This document shows, piece after piece, positions 8,554 through 16,552 of a stretch of 36,755 nt of DNA. This DNA comes from DATKBT01 sp035546295 (GTDB lineage: Bacteria > Acidobacteriota > Thermoanaerobaculia > Multivoradales > Multivoraceae). The position numbers and the translations under genes were made by a program. Every line of letters starts with the position of its first letter. Within the stretch, counting starts at the first letter, position 1. The DNA is taken from positions 1 to 36,755 of the forward strand of contig DATKBT010000003.1 in assembly GCA_035546295.1 (NCBI GenBank), in the 5' to 3' direction. The notes beneath the pieces were generated by a model, which saw nothing but the letters and a program-made list of their open reading frames with translations, searched no databases and was not told the DNA's origin.

Positions 8554-9389
8554 CAGACCTTCCAGGGGGCAGAGCCGCTGCGCCAGATCTCGTTGAGGTG
8601 GAGGTAGTCGCGGTAGGTGTCCATCGGATGCCAGAAGTCCTCGTGCAGATAGACCGAGAGCTGCCCCTCGCGGGCCAGCCGGCGCATCGGCTCGTGTTCG
8701 AAGAACAGCGCCAGGTCGTCGCTCAGGTAGGCGAACACCTCGCGCTCGAAGACGAAGAAGCCCCCGCTCACCACCCCCTCGGCGGTCGGCTTCTCGTTGA
8801 ACTCGATCACCCGCGGTCCGTCGACCCGCATCTCACCGTAGCGCGAGGTCGGGTGCACCCCGGTCACCGTCGCCAGGCGCCCCTGCTCGCGATGGAACGC
8901 GAGCAGCCGGGCGATGTCGACTCTGCCCACGGCGTCGCCGTAGGTGAAGCAGAAGGTCTGGTGGTCGACGTAGCGCTCGACCAGCTTGAGGCGGCCTCCG
9001 GTGCCGGTCTCCTCGCCGGTCTCGGCGAGGGTCACCAGCCAGTCCTCGGTGCCGATGTCGCCGTCGCCCTCGCTGCGCGAGCCGAAGGTCGCCGGCTGCG
9101 AGCCGTCGAGAGCGAGCGTCAGGTCCTGGTGCATCTCCTTGTAGTGGAGGAAGTAGCGCTTGATCTCCCAGCTCAGGTGCCCGAGGCAGAGGATGAACCG
9201 GCGCATCCCGTGGTGGCGGTAAAGCTTCATGATGTGCCAGAGGATCGGGTAGCTCCCGATCTCGACCATCGGCTTCGGCCGGTAGCCGGTCTCCTCGCGC
9301 AGACGGGTGCCCTTCCCCCCGCACAGGATCACCACCGGGACGTCGGCGGGCGCGGCAGGCTCGGCGCCGCGATCGGACGGTGTGCTCAT
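8550..9389 (-). CDS. rfbF: Glucose-1-phosphate cytidylyltransferase
   Basis: The protein has 279 residues. The nucleotidyltransferase signature GGKGTRLREETGYRPKPMVEIG-type motif lies at about 24-45. Further family blocks follow: PILWHIMKLY, CLGHLSWEIKRYF, the YGDAVG metal-site region, and a C-terminal FWHPMDTYRDYLHLNEIW. It makes CDP-glucose from CTP and glucose-1-phosphate, the first step to CDP-linked 3,6-dideoxy- or C-methyl-6-deoxyhexoses. ATG 9389 is chosen because the conserved N-terminus begins there, with GGAG 11 nt upstream; the open frame upstream is not rfbF-like. The ATG overlaps the stop of a 38-codon frame (ATGA). The usual partner rfbG (CDP-glucose 4,6-dehydratase) is not in the window. 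Confidence 0.92.
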   Translation of the reverse strand: MSTPSDRGAEPAAPADVPVVILCGGKGTRLREETGYRPKPMVEIGSYPILWHIMKLYRHHGMRRFILCLGHLSWEIKRYFLHYKEMHQDLTLALDGSQPATFGSRSEGDGDIGTEDWLVTLAETGEETGTGGRLKLVERYVDHQTFCFTYGDAVGRVDIARLLAFHREQGRLATVTGVHPTSRYGEMRVDGPRVIEFNEKPTAEGVVSGGFFVFEREVFAYLSDDLALFFEHEPMRRLAREGQLSVYLHEDFWHPMDTYRDYLHLNEIWRSGSAPWKVW

Positions 9390-9502
9390 CGTCGATGGAT
9401 CTCCGGAGCCTGACGCTGCTCGTCGCCTGTGACCCGTCGGCGCGAGCGTTGGACGGGACGGAGCCCGGCCGCTACGGAGGGGGCGGTGATCATGGGCGTC
9501 AT
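9386..9502 (-). CDS. 38-residue relay mini-ORF between AlkP gene and rfbF
   Basis: ATG 9502-9500 overlaps the AlkP TGA (ATGA). The frame continues for 38 codons, and its TGA (9388-9386) overlaps the rfbF ATG (ATGA). The product begins MTPMITAPSVAAG and is rich in Arg and Gln towards its end (VQRSRRRVTGDEQRQ). It contains the GGAG that serves rfbF. I recognise no domain. It may be a translated leader whose role is coupling, or chance; the exact double overlap is the only evidence for translation. Confidence 0.3.
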   Translation of the reverse strand: MTPMITAPSVAAGLRPVQRSRRRVTGDEQRQAPEIHRR

Positions 9503-11499
9503 AGAACATACCCGAGCTTGCGCAGCTTCTCGATCTCGAGCTCGTTGAGACGCCGATCCCGGCCGACGTCGCGGATCCTGGGCTGCCAGAGCCCCTGGTA
9601 GGTCGGCAGGGTGCGCACATGGCGCCCGGCGTCCGGTGCGAGCAGCTCGGCGAGGACGCGACCCGGCATGTCCTCGGCCACCGGAAGCCCCAGCAAGTGG
9701 AGCACCGTCGGCATCACGTCGAAGACGTGGGGAAGCGGTGGCGCTCCCGCCTCCCCCGCCGTCTCCGCGCCCGCTAAGACGGCCGCCTCGGCGGCCCGAT
9801 CGAGGCCGCGGCGGAAGGGTCCGCCGAAGGCCGCGAACGCGCCGGGCGGACCGTGGCGATGCTGGGTGTCGAGCTTGTGGACGATGGTCGGCGAGTGGCC
9901 GTGGTCCGACAGCACCAGGACCGCGACGTCGGGACCGAGGCGCTCGCGCAAGTCGCCCAGGAAGGCGTCGAGCCGGCGATGGCGCCGGGTGATCGGATCG
10001 CCGGCGTCGCCATCGGTTGCGAGGAGCTCGTCGTCCGAGCCCTGCGGCCGGCGCCAGGGCGGGTAGCGCCAGGGCTCGAACCGGGTCCAGCTCTCGTGCT
10101 GCACGGTGTCGGGCTGGTGGCAGTAGAAGTTGAGGAGCCTCGGCAGGGGACGCCGCTCGAGCAGCTGCAGGGTCGCGCGCGCCTGCCACTCGCAATCCTC
10201 CTCGCTGGGCAAGCGGCCGCCACCGAACGGGTCGCGCAGGAGCTCGATCGGCTGGACGAACAGCGGCGCATCGGCGGGCTCCGCCTGACGATCGCGCAGC
10301 AAGCCGGCGTAGGCGTCGAGGGCGTAGGAGAGGAACCACGAACCCGGCGTCTGGGGCTCGAGCGCCGGATAGGAGTAGAGATAGCCGTCGGCGACCCCGA
10401 TCGCGAGCCCGTAGTGATCGGCGATCTCCCAGATCGGCACCTCGCGCAGGTCGGCGCGCCCCACCGCCACGCGCGAAGCGAGGCCGATCGGCTCGAGCAT
10501 TCCGACCAGCTCCTTGAAGAAGGTCCGGTGGACCGGGAAGATCCCGGCGTCGAGCCCCGGCAGCCGGATGCGGTAGAAGTCGAGGATGCCGTGCTCGAGT
10601 GGGGGCTTGCCCGTGTAGATCGAGGCCCAGATCACGGCCGAATTGGAGTCGTGGAGCGTCTCCATCGCGCCCCAAACCCCGTCTTCGCGCAGCGCCGCGA
10701 AGGTCGGAAGCTCCCCTTCTGCGACCAGCCGGTCGACGACCTCGGGATCGAGGCCGTCGAAGCCGACCAGGACGACGGAACCGCCCGCCCCCGAAGCGCC
10801 GACTTCCGACGGACCACGGCTCTGCGCCGGACCGCCGAGCTCGGTCACCGCTGCTTCTGCCACTACTGCGTCGGCCTCCGGTGCGTCGGCCACGCCTGCG
10901 TCCGCCTCCGATGCGTCGTCCTGCGCTGCAGACACCGGCACCGCTGTCGGCGGGGACGCCACCGTGAGCGCCGCCGCCACCTGAGCGCCCAGCAGGGCCA
11001 GCGGCAGCGCGACGAGAGCCGCCACGACCGCTCGGGGCCGGGCGCGGCTGAAGAAGCTCTCGACCCGGAGCGCGATTCCGGAGGCCGCGATCGCGATCAG
11101 CACCGCGGCGACGGCGAGATAGAGGGCCATTCCGACGAAGCCCCGCGGCCGAACCAGCAGGGTCTGCTCGTAAGTCAGGCCGTACAGCAGAGCCGCCTCC
11201 CAGAAGAGCACCGTGAACCCGACGAGCCCGAGGCGCAGCCCCCAGTCCTTCTCGAGGCGCTCCCGGGGGGGCCGCCGGCCGCGCAGCCAACGACGCAGGC
11301 TCAGCGCGCCGGCCGCCAACGCCGTCGGCGTCATCGCCATCAGGCCGTACAGCAACGCGCAGACGAGCGCCAGCAGCAGGGCGTCGACCAGCGATCCGAG
11401 CCGGTTGTGGAGCACGTGGAGCAGGGCGACCGGAAGCCCATAGACCGTCGCGCCGTAGGCGAAGGCGAAGGCCGACGCGCGCCAGAAGCAGGTCTGCAT
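9499..11499 (-). CDS. Membrane-bound AlkP-superfamily phosphodiesterase/phosphotransferase
   Basis: The protein has 666 residues. About five transmembrane helices lie in the first 180 residues (around 14-31, 38-65, 89-109, 121-144 and 157-180). An Ala/Asp/Glu-rich linker follows (about 185-238), then a type I phosphodiesterase/nucleotide pyrophosphatase-like domain. Visible metal-site motifs are VVLVGFDGLDP (D248) and VLVLSDHGHSP. The nucleophile position aligns with S287 in DSNSAVIWASIYTG, where relatives often have Thr. The tail ELEIEKLRKLGYVL is typical of Acidobacteriota members as I remember them. The catalytic domain probably faces the periplasm. Its place upstream of rfbF suggests transfer or removal of phospho-groups on glycans or lipids, but the substrate is unknown. 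The start ATG 11499 has no clear ribosome site. Confidence 0.85.
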   Translation of the reverse strand: MQTCFWRASAFAFAYGATVYGLPVALLHVLHNRLGSLVDALLLALVCALLYGLMAMTPTALAAGALSLRRWLRGRRPPRERLEKDWGLRLGLVGFTVLFWEAALLYGLTYEQTLLVRPRGFVGMALYLAVAAVLIAIAASGIALRVESFFSRARPRAVVAALVALPLALLGAQVAAALTVASPPTAVPVSAAQDDASEADAGVADAPEADAVVAEAAVTELGGPAQSRGPSEVGASGAGGSVVLVGFDGLDPEVVDRLVAEGELPTFAALREDGVWGAMETLHDSNSAVIWASIYTGKPPLEHGILDFYRIRLPGLDAGIFPVHRTFFKELVGMLEPIGLASRVAVGRADLREVPIWEIADHYGLAIGVADGYLYSYPALEPQTPGSWFLSYALDAYAGLLRDRQAEPADAPLFVQPIELLRDPFGGGRLPSEEDCEWQARATLQLLERRPLPRLLNFYCHQPDTVQHESWTRFEPWRYPPWRRPQGSDDELLATDGDAGDPITRRHRRLDAFLGDLRERLGPDVAVLVLSDHGHSPTIVHKLDTQHRHGPPGAFAAFGGPFRRGLDRAAEAAVLAGAETAGEAGAPPLPHVFDVMPTVLHLLGLPVAEDMPGRVLAELLAPDAGRHVRTLPTYQGLWQPRIRDVGRDRRLNELEIEKLRKLGYVL

Positions 11500-11508
11500 G
11501 GATCGACG

Positions 11509-11545
11509 CTAGCAGCCCGTGGGAGCTCCTGCTGGCAGCTGCTAG
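11509..11545. promoter_or_regulatory. 8-bp inverted repeat in the divergent AlkP/epimerase spacer
   Basis: CTAGCAGC (11509-11516) and GCTGCTAG (11538-11545) form a perfect 8-bp dyad with 21 bp between. A smaller palindrome, GGAGCTCC (11522-11529), lies inside. The dyad sits 10 bp upstream of the AlkP start, in the 114-bp spacer that must hold promoters for both directions. It could be an operator or an RNA hairpin in the AlkP leader. No confident -35/-10 pair was found. Confidence 0.4.
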
Positions 11546-11613
11546 GCTCTCGCGCCGCAGTCCGTTGATCGCCTCGCCGGCAGCGACCGTGCGCAGGCGC
11601 CCTCCGAGAATCC

Positions 11614-12669
11614 ATGAAGGTCCTGGTCACCGGCCACGACGGCTACATCGGCGTCGTCCTGGTCCCGCTCCTGCTCGCCGAGGGGCACGAGGTCCATGGC
11701 CTCGACAGCGGACTGTTCTCGCGCTGCGCCCTGCCCGGGGCGCCCGAGCTCGCCGAGATCGAAGCGCGCCGGCTCGACCTGCGAGACCTGGCGCCGGGCG
11801 ACCTCGACGGCTTCGAGGCCGTCGTCCACCTCGCCGCGCTCTCGAACGACCCGCTCGGCAACCTCGACCCGACGCTCACCACCGCCATCAACTACGAGGC
11901 GTCGCTGCGCCTCGCCGAGATCGCCAGGACCGCCGGCGTCGAACGCTTCCTGTTCTCGTCCTCGTGCAGCAGCTATGGCGCCGCCGGCGACGATGCATTG
12001 CTCGGCGAGGACGCGCCGTTCAACCCGGTGACCCCCTATGCTGTCGAGAAGGTCCGCCTGGAGCGGGCGCTCGCGGCGCTCGCCGACGACGGGTTCAGCC
12101 CGACCTATCTGCGCAACGCCACCGCCTACGGGCTCTCGCGCCGGCTGCGACTCGATCTGGTGCTCAACAACCTGGTGGGGTGGGCGGTGACCACCGGCCG
12201 GGTGCTGCTGCTCTCCGACGGCACCCCCTGGCGGCCGATCGTCCACGTCGAGGACATCTCGCGCGCCTTCGCCGCGATGCTTCGCGCCCCGCGCGAGCTG
12301 GTCCACGACCAGGCCTTCAACGTCGGGCGCAGCGCCCACAACTACCGCATCCGCGAGCTGGGCGAGATCGTCGAGGCGACGGTGCCCGGAGCGCGACTCG
12401 AGATCGCCGAGGGCGCGGGCCCCGACAAACGCAGCTACCGCGTCGACTTCTCGAAGCTCGAGACGACGTTCCCGGACTGGCAGCCGCAGTGGGACGCGGA
12501 GCGCGCGGCGCAGGACCTCCACCGCGCCTACCTGGCCGCGGGGCTCGAGCGCCGCGACATGGAGGCGCCCGACTACATTCGGCTCAAGCACCTCGAGGAC
12601 CTGATCTCACGCGGGCTGCTCGGCGCCGACCTCCGCTTCGTCGCAGCGTCGGCCCCGGCCGGCGGATGA
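11614..12669 (+). CDS. Extended SDR NAD-dependent epimerase/dehydratase
   Basis: The protein has 351 residues. It has the Rossmann motif VTGHDGYIG (5-13), VVHLAALSNDP, FSSSCSSYG (114-122) and the catalytic pair Y142-x3-K146 in PYAVEK. A C-terminal substrate domain has DGTPWRPIVHVEDISRAF and NVGRSAHNYRI. The tail LKHLEDLISRGLLGADLRF occurs in relatives found in C-methyl sugar clusters, as far as I recall. It probably epimerises, dehydrates or reduces the NDP-sugar made by the divergent rfbF operon (inference). The start ATG 11614 has only a weak ribosome site. Its TGA forms ATGA with the first of three mini-ORFs leading to the next gene. Confidence 0.87.
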   Translation: MKVLVTGHDGYIGVVLVPLLLAEGHEVHGLDSGLFSRCALPGAPELAEIEARRLDLRDLAPGDLDGFEAVVHLAALSNDPLGNLDPTLTTAINYEASLRLAEIARTAGVERFLFSSSCSSYGAAGDDALLGEDAPFNPVTPYAVEKVRLERALAALADDGFSPTYLRNATAYGLSRRLRLDLVLNNLVGWAVTTGRVLLLSDGTPWRPIVHVEDISRAFAAMLRAPRELVHDQAFNVGRSAHNYRIRELGEIVEATVPGARLEIAEGAGPDKRSYRVDFSKLETTFPDWQPQWDAERAAQDLHRAYLAAGLERRDMEAPDYIRLKHLEDLISRGLLGADLRFVAASAPAGG

Positions 12670-12709
12670 ACCCCAGATGAGTCTCAGATGAGTCTCAGAT
12701 GAGCCCCCC
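12666..12709 (+). repeat. 11-bp tandem repeat forming three stop-start mini-ORFs
   Basis: Four 11-bp units begin at 12666, 12677, 12688 and 12699: ATGAACCCCAG, ATGAGTCTCAG, ATGAGTCTCAG, ATGAGCCCCCC. Because 11 is not a multiple of 3, each ATG is in a different frame, and each frame ends after four codons with a TGA inside the next ATGA. The result is epimerase stop, MNPR, MSLR, MSLR, then the methyltransferase start, all linked by ATGA overlaps. No Shine-Dalgarno sequence precedes the methyltransferase ATG. The array probably arose by slippage and could support ribosome reinitiation. Confidence 0.75.
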
Positions 12710-13622
12710 GCGGCGGGCCTACCGCGCCGTGCTCCGGCTCGCCCAGAACGGCCTCGCGCGCTGCGGCCTCAACGTCGCGCTCACCCGCGACTACTACTCG
12801 CCGCTGCCGGTGCGCGCCGACCTGCTGCGACACCGCGCGCGCTGGGATCGGCCGAGCGAGCTGGTCGGCGTCGGCTACGACCTCGGCGCGATGCGCGTCC
12901 TGCACTCGGAGCTCGTGACGCGCTTCGGCGCCGAGTGGAGCGAGCTGCCGGGCTACGCCGAGTGCAAGGCGATGGGCTACGGCCCCGGCTTCACCGAGCT
13001 CGACGCGATGACGCTCTACCTGATGCTGCGCCACCAGCAGCCCCGACGCTTCGTCGAAGTCGGCTCCGGGCTGTCGACCTGGTACGCATCGCGCGCGCTC
13101 GATCGCAACGCCCGGGAGGGCAGCCCGGGAACGGCCCTGGCAGTCGACCCCTACGCCTCCGAGCGCGTGCGCTCGATCGCGGGCCTCGAAATCCTCCGCC
13201 AGCCGGTGCAGGAGGCGCCGCTCGAGACCTTCGAGTCGCTCGACGCCGGCGACGTCCTGTTCATCGACTCGACCCACGTGGTGAAGATCGACGGCGACGT
13301 GCCGCACCTCTACCTCGAGGTCGTCCCCCGGCTGCGCCCCGGCGTCCTGGTTCATGCCCACGACATGCACTTCCCTTACAACGTGCCGCACCCCGCGGAG
13401 CAGTACGTGGCGCGCCGGAAGTGGGGCTGGTACTGGACCGAGGCGATGCTGGTGCAGGCGTTCCTCGCCTTCAACCGCGACTTCGAGATCGTCCACTCGG
13501 CTCCCCTGCTGCGCCACCACGACGAGGCCTTCCTGCGCGCGAGCACGCCCGGCTACCGGCCGGTCGAGGTCGAGGACCACGACACCCACTTCGGGTCGCT
13601 CTGGTTCCGCCGGGTGCGGTGA
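12699..13622 (+). CDS. Class I SAM-dependent methyltransferase
   Basis: The protein has 307 residues. SAM motif I is RRFVEVGSGLSTWYA (116-130), followed by ALAVDPYAS and DAGDVLFIDSTHVVKIDGDV. A C-terminal block with HAHDMHFPYNVPHP and RKWGWYWTEAMLVQAFLAFN is typical of Methyltransf_24-like proteins found in glycan clusters. It probably methylates a sugar or glycan precursor; the substrate is not predictable. The ATG at 12699 is chosen because it begins the fourth unit of the 11-bp repeat and leads into the conserved part. It has no ribosome site, so it likely depends on coupling to the epimerase gene. It converges on treY with only 29 bp between. Confidence 0.85.
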   Translation: MSPPRRAYRAVLRLAQNGLARCGLNVALTRDYYSPLPVRADLLRHRARWDRPSELVGVGYDLGAMRVLHSELVTRFGAEWSELPGYAECKAMGYGPGFTELDAMTLYLMLRHQQPRRFVEVGSGLSTWYASRALDRNAREGSPGTALAVDPYASERVRSIAGLEILRQPVQEAPLETFESLDAGDVLFIDSTHVVKIDGDVPHLYLEVVPRLRPGVLVHAHDMHFPYNVPHPAEQYVARRKWGWYWTEAMLVQAFLAFNRDFEIVHSAPLLRHHDEAFLRASTPGYRPVEVEDHDTHFGSLWFRRVR

Positions 13623-13645
13623 CGCTGGAACGCCGGATCAGCGTC
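13621..13645. terminator. Small hairpin between convergent genes
   Basis: GACGCTG (13621-13627) and CAGCGTC (13639-13645) form a perfect 7-bp stem with an 11-nt loop, starting within the methyltransferase stop codon and lying just before the treY stop. There is no T-run on either strand, so intrinsic termination is uncertain. Its position between convergent operons makes a bidirectional terminator plausible. Confidence 0.35.
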
Positions 13646-13651
13646 GCATCG

Positions 13652-16552
13652 TCACCGGCACGACTCCGCCGACACCAGCAGAGCCACCGGGAGACGCTGC
13701 AGGATCGTCGCGAGCGGCAGATCACGGCCCTCGGCCGTCATCGCCGCATCGCAGGCGAGGACGTCCTTCCAGGACCGCGGCGCGCCGTCGGGAAGCCCCA
13801 GCATGGTGTCGGCCCAGATCTCGTCGCCGATCGGCGCCCTGCCGTCGCCGGCGAGCCCCGCGATCCAACGGGAGGCCACCACCACCACCCAGGAGGACCC
13901 GGCGCGTCGGGCAAAGGCGCACACGTTCTCGCTCCGTGCACCCGCGGCCTCGAGCGGCAGGTAGTCGGCGGCGGCTGACAGGGCGGCGTGGCGACGGCGC
14001 GCGAGCAGGCCTCGCTGGGTGACCCACAGCTTGATCGCCCCGCTCGGCCAGTCCGCCACCAGCTCGTCGAGCAGGTCCGCGCCGTCCGCCGAGGCGCGTC
14101 GCTCGAGCTCGTCGAGCAGCCGGCTGCGACCGGCCGGGTCGACCGGCCGGCGATTGTCGGGATCGACCAGCGCCAGGCTCCACAGCTCGCACCCCTGGTA
14201 GACGTCGCAGATGCCGGGAACGCCGAGCTTGAGCACGAGTTGTGAGAGGGCGGTCCAGGCGCCGAGCGGTCCCACGCGTTCGATCAGGGTGTCGAGCTCA
14301 CGCTGCTGCTCGGCATCGGCCAGGACCGCCTCGACGAAGCTCTCGAGCGCCGCCTCCCAGCCGGCGTCGGGATCGAGCCAGGAGGTGTTCTCCTTCGCCT
14401 CGCGGGCAGCCTTCACGGCGTAGGCCCCGAGGCGTTGCTTCAGGAGCTCGAGGTCGTCGTCTCGTCGCCGCGCCGGCCAGATGCCGACCAGGCTCTGGTA
14501 GAGGAGCCACTCCTCGGCGGGAGAGGGTGCGGGCCGGCCCTCGACCTGCCGCTTCTTGCCGCCGTGGCGCTCGCTCCAGCGCTCGGCGATGGCCACCCAC
14601 TCGTCGCCCAGCTCGGCGAGGACGAGAAGACGAGCGCGCAGGTCCTCGCTGCGCTTGGTGTCGTGCGTGGAAGTCGCCGAGAGCGAGCCGGGACGCCCGC
14701 CGGCGCGCTGGCGCTGGAAGCAATGGAAGGCCTCGCGATCGCCCAGCGGAGCGACACCCGCCGGCTCGCCGCCCACCTCGCACAGCGCGCCCAGGACCGG
14801 CAGCCGATAGAGCAGCGTGTCCTCGAGACCCTTGGCCATCGCCGGACCGGTGAGCTGCTGCCAGCGCTGCACCACCTCGGCGCGACGCAGGAGCTCGTTT
14901 TCGTCAGCGGCTCGGACCCCCTCGCGATCGGGCTGCGCTGGATCGAGGCGCGGGAGATCGAGCCGGAGCAGTCGGTCGAGCTCGTCGAGCGCCTGGACGG
15001 CGCGCTGGCGTTGCGGACCCTCCATCACCACCTCGCCACGCTCGAGGCTCTCGCGCGCGCGCCGCGACGCCGATTCCAGGCGCTCGAGATCCTCGGGCCG
15101 ATGTCGGGGCGGGGCGTCCTGCGAGCCCGGCGGGAGATAGGTGCGGTAGACGTCGAGGGCCGCCGTGATCTCGCACAGGGCGACGCGCCAGGCGTCACGA
15201 TCGAGCTCGGGCGATCCTCCTCGAGGCAGCGCGACGATCTCGTCGAGCAACGCCTCCACCTCGGCGACGAAGAGCGACCGCAGCACCTCCCGCTTGCCCG
15301 CCCGCAGCGCCCGCTCAGGCTCGGGCTCGGAGCCCACGAACCGCCGCCATCCCCGGCACAGGGCCGTGAACCCGTCGGGCGGCGTCAGCACCGCCGTGAT
15401 CGCGTTGGCGAGCTCGTAGCCGGTGGTCCCCGAGCAGCGCCAACTCTCGGGCAGCTCTTCGTCGGACGCCAGGATCTTCTCCACCAGGACGTAGGGGTCG
15501 GCCTCGAACCCCTCGAGCGCCTCGCCGAGACGCTCGAGGTAGCCCTCGGGGTCGAGCAGGCCGTCGACGTGGTCGATGCGCAGCCCGGCGAACGTGCCGT
15601 CCGCGCACAGATCGAGCACCAGCGCGTGCTCGTCGCGAAACACCTCCTCGCGATCGGCGCGCAGCGCCACCAGGTCGGCGATGTCGAAGAAGCGGCGGTA
15701 GTTGATGTGCTCGAGGCCACTGCGCCAGAGCTCGAGGCTCCAATGCTGGGGCATGAGCAGGCGTCGCCACAGGTCGAGCCGGGCCTCGTCCTGCGCGTCC
15801 TCGTCCTCTGCCCTGCCGCGGAGCATCGAAAGAGCCCGATCGACGCGGCGTCCGAAGGCGCCGCCTTCGCGGTAGAGGGCGACCAGCCGGAGCTCTGGCT
15901 CGTCGCTCGGGGGATCGGCGTCGAGACGCGCGAGCCAGGGATCCTCGGGCGCATCCCGGGTGGGCTCCGCAGACGACGTCGGAGACGGGCTCGAGGAGCC
16001 GAGCAGGATCTTCCAGCTCGCCGGGCGCAGCGGGGCGAGCGGCTCGCCGTGCGACTCGAGGACCAGACCGTCCTCGCCGACGACGAGGTCGAGATGCTCG
16101 AGCGCGCGTTCGAAGGGCTCGCCGAGACGCGGCAGGACGATCCGCTCGCCGGGTCCGCGCCGCCAGTCGATGTCGAAGTGGCACGCGAACCTCGAGCGGC
16201 GCCCCCAGCGCAGGACGTCCCACCACCACCGGTTCCCGGCCGAGGCCGCCATGTGGTTCGGCACCACGTCGAGCAGCAGACGCAAGCCGTGCGTCCGCGC
16301 TTCCCGGCTCAGCCGTCGAAGCGCCTCGACGCCGCCGATCGCCTCGTCGACCACCGCGGGATCCACCACGTCGTAGCCGTGCGCGCTGCCGGAGCGCGCC
16401 CGCTGGATCGGCGACAGGTAGAGGTCAGTGATCCCGAGCGCGGCGAGGTCGGCGCACCAGGTCGCCGCGTCGTCGAGCGTGACGCCGTCCCGAAGCTGGA
16501 CGCGGTAGGTCGCGCGCCCCTCGCGCAGCCAGGCCTCCCGACTACTCAGCAC
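13652..16552 (-). CDS. treY: Malto-oligosyltrehalose synthase
   Basis: The protein has about 966 residues, GH13 family. It rearranges the reducing-end alpha-1,4 bond of a maltodextrin to alpha,alpha-1,1, giving maltooligosyltrehalose. Visible hallmarks are TYRVQLRDGVTLDDAA (15-30), YLSPIQRARSGSAHGYDVVD (45-64), LLDVVPNHMA (93-102), the nucleophile region GLRIDHVDGLLDPEGY with D327, VLVEKIL with E358, STHDTKRSEDLRARL, and GICDVYQGCELW. A Ser/Pro/Asp-rich insert lies at about 184-222. The GTG start at 16552 overlaps the end of the GH57 gene by 11 bases; sequence upstream of it is not TreY-like. It is the last gene of the alpha-glucan operon, and its product feeds TreZ. Confidence 0.93.
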   Translation of the reverse strand: MLSSREAWLREGRATYRVQLRDGVTLDDAATWCADLAALGITDLYLSPIQRARSGSAHGYDVVDPAVVDEAIGGVEALRRLSREARTHGLRLLLDVVPNHMAASAGNRWWWDVLRWGRRSRFACHFDIDWRRGPGERIVLPRLGEPFERALEHLDLVVGEDGLVLESHGEPLAPLRPASWKILLGSSSPSPTSSAEPTRDAPEDPWLARLDADPPSDEPELRLVALYREGGAFGRRVDRALSMLRGRAEDEDAQDEARLDLWRRLLMPQHWSLELWRSGLEHINYRRFFDIADLVALRADREEVFRDEHALVLDLCADGTFAGLRIDHVDGLLDPEGYLERLGEALEGFEADPYVLVEKILASDEELPESWRCSGTTGYELANAITAVLTPPDGFTALCRGWRRFVGSEPEPERALRAGKREVLRSLFVAEVEALLDEIVALPRGGSPELDRDAWRVALCEITAALDVYRTYLPPGSQDAPPRHRPEDLERLESASRRARESLERGEVVMEGPQRQRAVQALDELDRLLRLDLPRLDPAQPDREGVRAADENELLRRAEVVQRWQQLTGPAMAKGLEDTLLYRLPVLGALCEVGGEPAGVAPLGDREAFHCFQRQRAGGRPGSLSATSTHDTKRSEDLRARLLVLAELGDEWVAIAERWSERHGGKKRQVEGRPAPSPAEEWLLYQSLVGIWPARRRDDDLELLKQRLGAYAVKAAREAKENTSWLDPDAGWEAALESFVEAVLADAEQQRELDTLIERVGPLGAWTALSQLVLKLGVPGICDVYQGCELWSLALVDPDNRRPVDPAGRSRLLDELERRASADGADLLDELVADWPSGAIKLWVTQRGLLARRRHAALSAAADYLPLEAAGARSENVCAFARRAGSSWVVVVASRWIAGLAGDGRAPIGDEIWADTMLGLPDGAPRSWKDVLACDAAMTAEGRDLPLATILQRLPVALLVSAESCR

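Noticed and set aside
13621..13645. A strong intrinsic terminator between the convergent operons
   Set aside because: The 7-bp stem is real but there is no T-run on either strand, so it is listed only as a low-confidence terminator.
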